64,000 bases of DNA from Piscibacillus salipiscarius JCM 13188 (GCF_001311865.1 NZ_BBCD01000014.1:1-64000); one strand, 5' to 3'; shown: positions 27,232-36,252, counted from the first letter of the stretch. The notes: generated by a model not told the origin, from the letters alone. Program-made: numbers and translations.

Positions 27232-27840
27232 ACATTATTAAATACATATAAAAAACTACCTCAACGTATGGCTGTACGGAGGTAGTTAAAAGGACTAAAA
27301 TTTCATATTTAGATACGTAACTATACCATATAAATAATAAAATACAAATTTTACGTATCGATGAGTCCTTTCCATTTTAACATCAGGGAAGGGCTTTTTT
27401 ATATAAAACTACCGTACAAAAATAAGAGGTTGGTAGTAAGCCTCTTCCCGTTACTCGCCATAACGGAGATGTCGCACGTTAGAGGTGCATCTGCTTATAT
27501 GGTGAGCAACAATTTAGATACACCATATAGGTCATAGAGTTGGCGACTTCCCTGAAGCTCCAAATTTGGAGGTCAAACCGTCCCAGTGCCATTAGGCAGG
27601 GATAGTACTAGCAGTTAGAGGGATTTTCTTTCCTACTATGTGTGGTAAAGCTGGACCAGGGCACAATATGCTAGTATGCGTTTATAACGCTGCTATACGG
27701 ATACATTCGACACACTGACGGCTCCGTCGGTCATTATAAAGTATAGAACTATCTCCCTTTCGTACATAAAGTCTATTTTTATGTGCGGAGGGGGGGATAT
27801 ACTAGCCGTTGCACTTCTCTTCCTAACTCACCGTTTGTCA
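27232..27840 (+). ncRNA. Candidate large structured non-coding RNA, about 600 nt
   Basis: An 800-nt gap without ORFs, visibly richer in G and C than its flanks. Helices seen directly: AACTACCTC/GAGGTAGTT (27,254-87), AAAGGACT/AGTCCTTT (27,289/27,364), GATACGTAA/TTACGTATC (27,312/27,351), AAGAGG/CCTCTT (27,424-46), CCGTTA/TAACGG (27,448-66), ATATGGTG/CACCATAT (27,497-528), CTCCA/TGGAG (27,558-71), CCC-TGCC/GGCA-GGG (27,582-601) and GCGTT/AACGC (27,678-90). A long arm at 27,740-27,803 pairs AGTATA, ATCTCCC and a 10-bp CGTACATAAA/TTTATGTGCG. G-U pairs in the last arm favour the plus strand. Size and setting recall ROOL or GOLLD RNAs of phages and islands, but I cannot assign it. Confidence 0.65.
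27367..27400 (+). terminator. Terminator-like hairpin inside the RNA locus
   Basis: CCTTTCC/GGGAAGG followed by GC and T6. Its left arm shares bases with the helix AAAGGACT/AGTCCTTT, so the two are mutually exclusive, as in attenuators. It may instead simply be part of the RNA. Confidence 0.45.
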
Positions 27841-27987
27841 TTATTTTAAAACCTAAAAGATTTACAATCATCTAAATATATATATAAACGATATACAGAC
27901 TAATGAATATAAATGTTAGCATTATTGGCATCCAGCTGGAAATAACTTATAATCTATAGTAACTCTTTTGAAGGGAGAGTAATAATA

Positions 27988-28200
27988 ATGTTTAACGAAA
28001 TAGATATTATGTTGCTACTAAAGTTGCAAATATTATGTATATGTTTAATTTTATCCTTAATATCGATATATTATTTCCTCGCTGTAAATCTAATTAAGCA
28101 ATCTCATCAATTTGCTAAAGAAAAAGGATTATTAAATGACCGATTAATTAAAAAATGGATTAAAGAGAATCGCTTTAATTTACAAGAACATATAGAGTAG
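27988..28200 (+). CDS. Small membrane protein
   Basis: 70 residues: one transmembrane helix (LLLKLQILCICLILSLISIYYFLAV, shown in part) and a basic cytoplasmic tail with FAKEKGLLNDRLIKKWIKEN. ATG 27988 follows GGGAGAG. It sits downstream of the structured RNA with its own terminator. No family recognised. Confidence 0.65.
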   Translation: MFNEIDIMLLLKLQILCICLILSLISIYYFLAVNLIKQSHQFAKEKGLLNDRLIKKWIKENRFNLQEHIE

Positions 28201-28214
28201 TCACTAATAAGCGA

Positions 28215-28250
28215 AAATCGTTTAAACTTTAACGTTTTAAACGATTTTTT
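28215..28250 (+). terminator. Terminator of the small membrane protein gene
   Basis: Stem AAATCGTTTAAA/TTTAAACGATTT with T6. Confidence 0.85.
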
Positions 28251-28582
28251 ATTTATAACAATTTTTATATCAAACACCACTTTTATTTGAAAGATGCTCA
28301 TTTTTTTACAATATTATATTAATACTTATCATTTATAAAGCTTTACGTGTATTCTTTATAATCAGTTCAATATTATATATTTTAGTACCAGCACTTAAGT
28401 ACGTTACAACATTCAAAAACTATTAATCCTATTTAACATATAAATTTTACATATAAGATATATCTCCTATAATAGATTTGTTATATACAATAAATTTGTT
28501 ATATACAATAAATCCATTATAAATAATATATACCATCTAATGCATATACCTATTCCTTGTATTTTCAATTTAATGTAGAAGT
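28251..28582. other. AT-rich gene-free stretch
   Basis: No ORF with a ribosome binding site. It holds a perfect 18-bp tandem repeat at 28,477-28,512. Confidence 0.55.
28477..28512. repeat. 18-bp tandem repeat, two perfect copies
   Basis: TTTGTTATATACAATAAA occurs twice back to back; a degraded third copy follows. Iteron-like, but no replication protein gene is near. Confidence 0.6.
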
Positions 28583-28797
28583 TTATTCACCTAAATCTTT
28601 GAGCGCATCAGTTAATATCACACAATTGTTCTCATCTTCATTATCAGTTATTGTAGTACTTCCTTTAATAAAACGAGTAGAATTCAATGATGCTCTGATT
28701 TTTTTAAAGTATTCTTCTGCCTCTTGGCGAGTATAAAATACCTCAGTTGAATATTCGGTAAAATCTCCCCAAACTTCTACAATAAGTTTTTTTCCAT
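28583..28797 (-). CDS. Small hypothetical protein
   Basis: About 71 residues, starting MEKKLIVEVWGDFTEYSTEV. I prefer ATG 28797, which follows AGAGGTG at 6 nt, and assume one base is missing from the A run behind it; the uncorrected frame would start at 28825 without a ribosome binding site. The rest (TRQEAEEYFKKIRASLN) is soluble. No family recognised. Confidence 0.5.
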
Positions 28798-28947
28798 TTG
28801 TTACACCTCTTGTTTGTGATTTCATCTGTCATTTTAGCTAATATAATTTGTTTTTTATTCTACCTATTAAATATATTATTTGATTTTACAAATATAATGC
28901 TACCAGCTAGAATAGGTCCATTCAATCAAAATGATGAGGTGATAAAA

Positions 28948-29261
28948 ATGGAATTCAATGAACTTCAATACAAACGTTGTGCATTCTATGTAAGGTATTA
29001 CAATGATAAAATGAAAACTAATCAACTACTAAGCCTAATGGAATTTTGTCACGAATACGGGATTCTACTAGGGTATTCCGCATATTTCGAAGATATATGA
29101 ATGACGAATATACTGAACGTAAAAACTTCTCTCAACTCATCAAAATAGCTAAGTTAGGTGAAATAGAAGTAATTGTCGTGCATAGCAGTCACTTTATTGA
29201 TTTGGATTACAACCAGTTCTGCTCCCTAAAAATGAATTACATCAGAATAATGTTCAATTAA
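28948..29261 (+). CDS. Serine-recombinase-like N-terminal domain without catalytic Ser
   Basis: About 105 residues across a frameshift near 29,090. The fold pattern of the resolvase N-terminal domain is visible: CAFYVRYYNDKMKTNQL in place of YVRVSTxxQ, then EFCHEYGILLGYSAYFEDIY, NFSQLIKIAKLGEIEVIVVH (FxxLIxxAKxGxIDVVIV). The catalytic Ser position is Tyr. There is no DNA-binding domain. ATG 28948 follows GAGGTG. It may be a regulatory or decayed recombinase fragment. A terminator follows at 29,351. Confidence 0.55.
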
Positions 29262-29350
29262 TTACTTTAAGTGATATATCATAAAGGTCTGACAAATAAT
29301 TAGGTGTTTTTTAATATTCTCTAAAATACCTTTATATTGTTTATATTAGA

Positions 29351-29388
29351 CCCCTGAATAATAACTTTCCTATTATTCAAGGGTTTTT
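29351..29388 (+). terminator. Terminator after the resolvase-like gene
   Basis: Long stem with TGAATAATA/TATTATTCA and CCC/GGG, then T5. Confidence 0.85.
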
Positions 29389-29457
29389 AAAAAAATTATA
29401 ATCAAATCCCTATTTGGGCACTTTCATAATATTATCGTTGTAGCTTGATGTAGCTAG

Positions 29458-30502
29458 TCAAATATTAAAAGTTTTTTTGTAGTGACATTCAATGTTTTTA
29501 AGGATTAACAATAAAACTATCCTCTGAAAATGTAATTTCTGACTCGTTTTTTCAATTTCATTCTCTATTTTAACAACCTTATTTCTCGACATCTGATTAC
29601 TAATAATTTTAATTTCTACAACATTTCGACCGTCTATAATATATTCTGATAAATCCAATGAATGGGTGTATTGATTTCTAGATTTTTTTATGTAGAACTT
29701 ATAATTATCTGTTTTTGTATCATCATATACCTCAATTACATTTCTATTAAAGTCATTATTATCTATCTAATAACATTTGGCGATATATTTTCTTTATCAT
29801 TAACAATATTAATTGTAGCTTCTATATTCTCCATGTTTTGCACAATTAATTCCAAAGCTATATTTTCATTGTTATCTTTAAAATTAACCTCAACAAAACT
29901 GATTTTGATTGAATGAAACTAATGTTATACAGATACCTACAAATAGTGCCAGAAAACTTATATATATTAGAGAACCATAGGGTGCTATAGTTTCTTCAAT
30001 TTTTTCAGCTTTTGATACAACTTTTTTTTTTAATTTCTCTTTTTTGACAAAGAATAAAATAATAAAAAATATTAAGGCTAATAAAGCGCCAAGTATAAAA
30101 TACCCTAATAAATTGGGGTCATTAAACAATTCAAAAATACCAAACAGTAGTGCTACTCCAAGTATTGCATAAGCACACTTTTTAATAGTTTTAAAGATAT
30201 CATTAAATTTAATATCTGCGCTCTTATAAATTGTTTGTTTTTCTTCCTCACTTTCAAACATTTGAAAAGTTTTAAGCTCTGCATAAATGTAAAGGATTAC
30301 CTTTATTATTATTGTTAATATTACTGTAAATGATATCACAGATATTATATTCTCTATACTAATAAAAGATTGGGTATATGCACTTGAAGAAAAAATATTA
30401 ACCCATGATTTAAAAACATTTTTTTAGTAAAAACCAGGTTCCACCAAACATTGTTAATGTTACAATTAACCTAGTTGTTCTATCTACTTTATTATTCTCC
30501 AT
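29458..30502 (-). CDS. Hypothetical membrane protein, third gene of a nuclease/HEPN operon
   Basis: About 345 residues rebuilt over several frameshifts. It starts MENNKVDRTTRLIVTLTMFG (ATG 30502, AAGGTG), has four or so transmembrane segments (for example AYAILGVALLFGIFELF and YFILGALLALIFFIILFFV), a basic Lys-rich linker (KKEKLKKKVVSKAEKIEE), another helix, and then a beta-rich domain with ENIALELIVQNMENIEATIN that looks extracytoplasmic. It follows the HEPN gene by 34 nt and is the last gene of the operon. Membrane proteins in such operons can be effectors; this is inference. Confidence 0.55.
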
Positions 30503-30536
30503 TTTATAAAACACCTTTTTATTTATTGTTAAGTTG

Positions 30537-31878
30537 TTATTTATTAGAATTTATATCGCTAAATTTCAAATTTTCATATTTACTGTAATTGAATTTTTTA
30601 CCTAATTTTTTATCTGCGTACCTCTTAATTTTAGTATTGTCACTTTCTGCAGCACTTCTATTAAAAAGTTGGTTATTATAATTTATTCCACTTAATAGTT
30701 CAATAATATTTCCTCTTGAAAATTTGTCCAAATAAGGTTCTATACATCTCATAAATGTAATATCTGCTTCATCAAATGAACCACTATAACAATGATGTTC
30801 TATAATAAAGTCAAAAAATTCCTCGGAACAGTTGTGACTATTAGAAAGTTCTTCTAAAAACTTTATTTGAGGAGGAGTTATTAAATATTCCAACCTATAT
30901 GGCGAGTAATCATATCGTTCTTTGTGTAGTGCAATTGATAATTCTTTAAAATGTTCTACTGGATTATCATATAAAAATGACTCTTAATTTGGAATGAGTA
31001 TTTAGTTTTTACTTTTCCTTTATAAGTTGCTTTGAATGGTCTTCCAGCAAATTAAAAACTCCATCATATGTTGCAAGAAAATCTATCATTTTTCTATATT
31101 GATATTATTTCTTGAAATTTGGCTGAAGTAAGAAGTATTTTCTTTAATTATCTGAAATAAATTCACTCTATTCCGCTTAAACATAATTGTCAAAACTCTG
31201 TAATTGATAACTCTATTGTTCTTAAATTGTTCTCCATCATCATCTTCTTTTCTAAATACAAACTTCCATAATGCTTTGAATACTTTCTCCTCTAAATTTT
31301 TATTAAAGTATTTAAAATATTTTGTATCAAGATATTTTTCAAGATTATCATCTTCTTTTTTGGGAAAATATTCTTGATTTTCCGCAATATCTTCCATAAA
31401 GAAGTCAAATACATCTTTTGAAAAGATTGGTGATTTAACTAACAAACCTTCAAGCATATTACGAATGTGACTCCTTGCATTTTCCTTAGTTGGCATAAAT
31501 AAAATATCAAGTTCATTAAGTACAGGGTGAGCAGATAAATGACGATGTTGTTTCAGATGTCTGATATTTTCATTAACTACATTATCTAATAAATTTGTTT
31601 TCTCAAATACTAAGTTAATCAACTTTTGTTCCCAATCAGGGGAAGTTGAAGACTTTCGTTGTTCCTCCCTAATGATTTCAAGTATTTCTTCAGCAGTATC
31701 GTCTTCGTACTTCTCATAAAGTTCTTTAAGTTTATAAACTAAATCACATACAACAACAGAATATAACATTACAACTGCTGAACGATAATTACCAGTTGTA
31801 TATGAGTCGAGGACCTCTTCAAAGTATTCTTTTGTTTTTGTGATAGATATTTTCGAACATTAACTCTATTGAAGACAT
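30537..31878 (-). CDS. Large protein with HEPN-type R-x4-H motif
   Basis: About 446 residues, broken near 31,835, 31,083 and 31,010-30,975. The N-terminal helical domain includes YTTGNYRSAVVMLYSVVVCD and then NIRHLKQHRHLSAHPVLNEL, with RHLSAH matching the HEPN RNase motif (R-x4-H, usually RNxxAHP). The remainder is helical and charged. ATG 31878 follows AAAGGA, 26 nt after the nuclease gene. HEPN proteins are frequent RNase effectors in abortive infection. No overall family recognised. Confidence 0.6.
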
Positions 31879-31904
31879 ATTAGACAATCCTTTCTTTAAC
31901 TCAC

Positions 31905-32900
31905 TTAATCTCTATTATATAATTCTCCTGTTCTTATTTTTTCAATCAATTCCTTTGTATGTTCATTATCTGCCCAAATTGATGAATGGAGGCTTCCATA
32001 ATTACCTTTAAAATAATCTGCTAATTGCATCATTATCTTCTGTATTGTCTGCTCATTTAATAGATTAGCAACTTTAATATATTCAATCTCTCCAAATCTA
32101 GCTTTATAATATGCAATTTTTTATGTTCATATGTTGATAGTTATAATCGATATCGGACATAGTTTCTATTGCAAGTTCATTCAAGAAAATAACCCAATAA
32201 CTGTAAGTTATCTAATTGATTAAATTCATTATATTTGGTTGTTTTGAAATCATATAAGGTATCGTCAATAAATACATCAGCATCTGCACCATTCACCAAC
32301 AATGAAGCAGCACCAAATTTCGGGTTAAATACAACTTTACTTCTTTTTTATTATTTCAGGCACGATGAAATTCTTCTCAAAAACATTTAATAGACCGTCT
32401 AGTTCATTCAACACATTTTAGTTGCTGGTTGAAACATGATGTAATTTACATCGATTTTTCTTCTCTTACTCTACTTCTTGAGAATTGTTCTAACTTAGCT
32501 AAATGAACCGCTGAGTCATAAATGGTATTTATAGAAACTGATTCGCTTTTCAAATACTCTAATACAGGATTAACTATTTTAAATATTCATCGTCATCTAA
32601 TTCTCTATATCTTTTCAACTTGTCAAATCCTTTTAGAGCAACGAGGTCATAAACTGCATCATTTTTATTTATAAATTTACTAATTCTAAAGCGAGCAAGG
32701 TAATCGAATGCAGTACCCACCAAACCTGAGTCATATGTATTATTCAATTCATTTACTACAAAATAATTATAATTTCTTGAGAACGGTTCCAAACCGCTCT
32801 GTGTAAAGAAATCCTGCTTAGAAGGTGCAACCGATAATAAAATGTTTTTAAAGTGTTTATCTTTTTGATTCTTCGCATTAAGTTTGCTCGTTAATGACAT
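31905..32900 (-). CDS. Putative PD-(D/E)XK nuclease
   Basis: About 330 residues rebuilt from many short frames. The start is firm (ATG 32900, GAGGAG at 8 nt, MSLTSKLNAKNQKDKHFKNI). Near residue 225 lies NGADADVFIDDTLYDFKTTK, with the Asp, Asp and Lys arrangement of PD-(D/E)XK nucleases. A preceding helical half includes RFRISKFINKNDAVYDLVAL. It is the first gene of a three-gene operon. The many frame breaks could also reflect real decay, but the reading joins smoothly throughout. Confidence 0.6.
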
Positions 32901-33307
32901 GAAAACATCTCCTCGCTAGGTCATTGCTAAAGTCACTTATCATTATAGTACCATATTCTCATATTAATCCATCTATGGAAACAAAAGAAAAATCATAAAG
33001 GTTAAGTGCAAATTTGAGTTCCGTTACTTAAATTTCTTGTTATAATAATAGCAGTTTAATCATTTGTGCATTTTATATTTATAATAAATAATCCAATAGT
33101 ATCATAACTATAAAATCACATTCATCCCATTTTAATATAGGAGATTCATCCGTTTGACAATTACTAGTGGTATGATTCATCGAAATTATTTACTCCCACT
33201 TAAATGTCATAACTCCCTCTTAGAATAATCATTACTTTTCTAATACTTCTATGAATATTAAAAAAATATATTATTAAAGTTACAATTAAAGAATGAGGTG
33301 AAATTCA
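32901..33307. other. Gene-free promoter region
   Basis: AT-rich divergent region between the nuclease operon and the small plus-strand gene. It contains ACTTATCATTATAGTACCAT (32,934-53), like the repeat motif upstream of the McrBC-type operon. No RNA or ORF seen. Confidence 0.4.
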
Positions 33308-33535
33308 TTGAGAAAAGCTGAGCTTGGAAAATTATTAAAAGATATGTATAACTCTGCTCCTCCAAAAGAACAAGTGACATTTATTCATCTATTTGGAATT
33401 AAATATGGAACCGAAATCTTACGAAATGATTATAATATCGCTGAAATTGTTAGCATTTCAGGAATTAGTGAATCTTACAAGACAGAAGTGAGAAAAGGTG
33501 TTAATCTATCAAAATACGTTAATATAATGAAATAA
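33308..33535 (+). CDS. Small hypothetical protein near the right island end
   Basis: 75 residues, MRKAELGKLLKDMYNSAPPK and so on, with a helix-turn-helix look in NDYNIAEIVSISGISESYKT. TTG 33308 follows GAGGTG at 7 nt. It may be a small DNA-binding protein of the element; no family recognised. Confidence 0.6.
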   Translation: MRKAELGKLLKDMYNSAPPKEQVTFIHLFGIKYGTEILRNDYNIAEIVSISGISESYKTEVRKGVNLSKYVNIMK

Positions 33536-33604
33536 TATAAACTAACTCTCTAAATCTTTATTTCTGTGAAACAAATAAAGTAAGTTGCTCAACATTAGAA
33601 TAAG

Positions 33605-33623
33605 TTGTCGGCATTTTGTCGGC
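33605..33623 (+). repeat. Right arm-type repeat of the integrase
   Basis: Exact copy of the 19-bp block at 11,263-11,281, again two TTGTCGGC units 11 bp apart. Confidence 0.75.
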
Positions 33624-33739
33624 AAAAAGGGAACAAGCAGAAAAACTAAAAGTGATTAAGAGGGAAATAGTACATTTACAAACACTTAAGAACGCTGATT
33701 TAAAGAGGTTTTTGGTCACTATAAATTACATCGGGTGAA

Positions 33740-33761
33740 AAGAGGTTGAACAATACCTCTT
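33740..33761. repeat. Hairpin abutting the right attachment site
   Basis: AAGAGGT/ACCTCTT with an 8-nt loop ends 2 nt before the attachment repeat. Confidence 0.5.
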
Positions 33762-33763
33762 AA

Positions 33764-33816
33764 TTGACAGGGTGGAGGTCGGTGGTTCGAGCCCACTCGG
33801 AGTCATAGGGTGCCAA
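33764..33816 (+). repeat. Island right attachment site (53-bp direct repeat)
   Basis: Exact 53-bp copy of the tRNA-Val 3' region (11,117-11,169). The upstream half of the tRNA is absent here, so this is the displaced tRNA end created by integration. Confidence 0.95.
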
Positions 33817-33820
33817 CCCC

Positions 33821-33857
33821 AAAGACCCCTTTCGTCGCAAGGCCTGAGGGGTCTTTT
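33821..33857 (+). terminator. Original tRNA-Val terminator
   Basis: AAAGACCCCT/AGGGGTCTTT hairpin with T4 behind the right repeat; a variant copy follows the left tRNA. Confidence 0.8.
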
Positions 33858-33951
33858 CATTTTATATACTATATAATAATGATTAAAATAAGTATGCAAT
33901 TGATGACCATTTAAAAAAGAACCAATTATAATACTCTATGTTTCCATTTCA

Positions 33952-34527
33952 TCAGTTATGAATCTTATCAATTATTTTTATTTCCCCTGTTAACAGATAT
34001 TCCCATAACGGTTTAAAACCAAATTTTGAATTTAATTCTTTATATGTTTCACCTGACCAGTAAATATTAGCAAGTAGGGAAAACATTAAATATGATTGCT
34101 GAATACCTAACAAGTTCATATCTGCTCTAAAGTATTGGCTACTTTGCACAAGGTATATTGTTCCTCCACTAATATTAAGCTTAGATTTCATCCTTTCTAT
34201 ATCATCAAGTGTTGAAAATCCAAAAAACGACTGAAACCTGGATGGCTTGTCTTGAAAATTACTTCTGCGTACATATTCAAAGAACCATTCAGTCTGTGCA
34301 TTATTACCTTGAAGAGCATTAATATATTGTAGTCCATGTTTACTAATACCCTCTTTAAATAATTCTTTAATGTGATTTGAGATCTCTTTAGAATTCGAAT
34401 TAACATATATAGGATTTAGTGATATTTCTTTACCAATTTCTAAACTTCCAATTCTATCTAGATGGTAAAATTGTCTAGAATTTTTAATCTCTTCATCAGT
34501 TGATTGTATATTACCAAATTCGCTCAT
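33952..34527 (-). CDS. DUF2441-like hypothetical protein
   Basis: 191 residues, intact. The N-terminal FYHLDRIGSLEIGKEISL and the phrase GISKHGLQYINALQGNNAQ resemble DUF2441 proteins, of unknown function. It ends KPLWEYLLTGEIKIIDKIHN. It is the first gene to the right of the island, read toward the attachment site. Moderate family confidence. Confidence 0.55.
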   Translation of the reverse strand: MSEFGNIQSTDEEIKNSRQFYHLDRIGSLEIGKEISLNPIYVNSNSKEISNHIKELFKEGISKHGLQYINALQGNNAQTEWFFEYVRRSNFQDKPSRFQSFFGFSTLDDIERMKSKLNISGGTIYLVQSSQYFRADMNLLGIQQSYLMFSLLANIYWSGETYKELNSKFGFKPLWEYLLTGEIKIIDKIHN

Positions 34528-34735
34528 AATACCCCCCCCTAATCATTTTTTCGACAAATAGTAACTTTTTTCCTCTATATAAGGATAAGGGGTTAGTGGA
34601 TGATATAGAAAAGTTAAAATAACTCAGGATAAGAAGGGTAAAACACGATTATTAACTGCATAGATTAATCTCAAAAATAATAAGGATAGCGTATAAGCTA
34701 TCCTCTAATTAATGCGGATAATATTGGAGCTCCAT

Positions 34736-34894
34736 TTATTTTGATTCCCTGAAGCTCTCCCCTCTTAACATGATGAATACTACATCTTTCTCGCTCATTT
34801 TCATTGTTTTTTCATTGGCTACGATGTGCTCATCTTCTCCTCCACGATCTACAATAGCGACACCTTTTTTAATTTCATTTGTAAATGTTGTCAT
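34736..34894 (-). CDS. 52-residue hypothetical protein
   Basis: Starts MTTFTNEIKKGVAIVDRGGE and ends IMLRGESFRESK. ATG 34894 with GAGAGGA upstream. It follows a 41-residue ORF on the same strand, giving a possible two-gene unit. No family recognised. Confidence 0.5.
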   Translation of the reverse strand: MTTFTNEIKKGVAIVDRGGEDEHIVANEKTMKMSEKDVVFIMLRGESFRESK

Positions 34895-34939
34895 TATCTA
34901 ATATCCTCTCATTTAATAAATTATGATGGTTCAAAATGT

Positions 34940-35065
34940 TCAAAAGTTCTTTGCCCCATCTTCTTTCGTGTAGTTCACATCATCAGCTAAATTTAAAACA
35001 ACGTCTAAAACTTCTGCATCTATTTTCGTTTCAAAATATACTTCGTGTAATTCTTTGATGGTCAT
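34940..35065 (-). CDS. 41-residue hypothetical protein
   Basis: Starts MTIKELHEVYFETKIDAEVL and ends YTKEDGAKNF. ATG 35065 follows a strong GGGAGGG at 7 nt, which supports translation. It lies 45 nt before the 52-residue ORF. Confidence 0.5.
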   Translation of the reverse strand: MTIKELHEVYFETKIDAEVLDVVLNLADDVNYTKEDGAKNF

Positions 35066-35670
35066 TAAAAACCCTCCCTAAATGATGTTATGGAATCTGC
35101 ATTACGATGTATCGTCATCTTTCAAGTGCGATGTTATTTTTAACATGAAAATTAACGTAAAACTAGATTTTAATTTTTAATATGGTATTCCATTAATAAA
35201 AGGCATACAGGAATATCTCTGTAAAAACTTATTACAAGTGTTCTGAAGGTTAATATCCCAATATATGTAGTCATGCATATAGGAATGTAGCATAGCGTTG
35301 CATAGATCGTTTCATATTACATAGTACATTCAAGTGAACATGAGATTTAATGTTACATGTGCTATTCAAAACGATATAGTAATCCATATAGGAGGGTGTT
35401 ATAAGCGTTGTAATAGATGGACAATAGATATGATCTATCTTTTTTCTTGTCCTAAGTTATGGGAATAGATCGTAAAACTCATATACATGAGTTAAATTAA
35501 ATGAGTGGTAGGCTTCAGTCTTTTTTCTCCTCCCCTCTTCCGTATGTCAGGGTGAAATATTATTTAATTAATGCGGACAAATAGCAGGTTAATCACTTGA
35601 TTGAATCTAGTATCTAAAAAAGATGTTTATGTTAGGTAGGTGGGTAGTTCTAAAAAAGTGTGAGAGTTTA
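35066..35670. other. 600-bp stretch without a recognised gene
   Basis: AT-rich, with stops in all frames and short repeats of CATATAGGA. I see no tRNA, terminator or convincing ORF. Confidence 0.45.
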
Positions 35671-35699
35671 AAAAAAGCACTCAATAAAATGAGTGCTTT
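35671..35699 (-). terminator. Terminator of the gene at 35,698
   Basis: Stem AAAGCACTCA/TGAGTGCTTT followed on the minus strand by a T run. Confidence 0.8.
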
Positions 35700-35946
35700 A
35701 AATATCAAATTCATTAATTTTAAAATTGCCTAACTTATCAATCTCTAATTCATAAGCTCCTTTTGATTTAAGGTATTTTAGAATATTGACTAACATCATG
35801 TAGTTAATACCTTTTCTCTCCATTGATAATCTGAATTCTGTAAAGTCAGGCATCTCTTCTAATGGTTTCTCTTGTTTGTAATAAGGGTCTAATTCATCCA
35901 TTACTAATGATACATGACTTTGACTTATCATATTTAGATCATCCAA
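35698..35946 (-). CDS. Hypothetical protein, 5' end unclear
   Basis: The frame stays open upstream to about 36,048 (AIIDIKIIFGLINGFQEQIE precedes) but has no ATG or ribosome binding site, so 35,946 (TTG) is only the first nominal start. The product is soluble, with PDFTEFRLSMERKGINYMML. Either a frameshift hides the true start or the gene is truncated. Confidence 0.4.
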   Translation of the reverse strand: MDDLNMISQSHVSLVMDELDPYYKQEKPLEEMPDFTEFRLSMERKGINYMMLVNILKYLKSKGAYELEIDKLGNFKINEFDI

Positions 35947-36217
35947 TTCACTTTCAATCTGTTCTTGAAAGCCATTTATTAATCCAAATATAATTTTTAT
36001 ATCTATTATGGCCTTTTCATTAAGTATGTAGTAAATTATATAGCGAAAAAATTAGAAGGCTATTATGAGGGATAAAATAATGTACCCGTCTATTAAAATT
36101 TATTAAATAGAATTGTAGTCCCTTCATGGACGTCACGGGGCTACATCATATCTAGAAGTTATTTAAAACTGCAATGCATCCTTTTTAAAAAAATAAGTAT
36201 AGAAAAAAAAAGAAAAC

Positions 36218-36252
36218 CTGTTGACTGTTTTCAGAAGGCTTTTGTCAACAAG
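36218..36252 (-). terminator. Terminator of copA
   Basis: CTGTTGAC/GTCAACA stem followed by a T-rich tract on the minus strand. It overlaps the nominal copA stop, which suggests the true stop is slightly upstream. Confidence 0.6.

Noticed and set aside
26646-27840. IscB/IsrB or TnpB with a guide RNA
   Set aside because: The RuvC-like protein is only 176 residues, lacks the bridge helix and HNH parts, and matches a resolvase; the RNA has its own promoter.
27232-27840. Group I or group II intron
   Set aside because: No domain V-like hairpin, no intron ORF and no split exon; the flanking genes are complete.
28477-28512. Plasmid-type iteron origin
   Set aside because: Only two perfect copies and no replication initiator gene in the island.
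28798-28947. Plus-strand extension of the resolvase-like gene
   Set aside because: The ribosome binding site GAGGTG supports ATG 28948; the upstream part is antisense to another gene's start.
11117-33816. Prophage
   Set aside because: No terminase, capsid, tail, holin or lysin genes in the segment.
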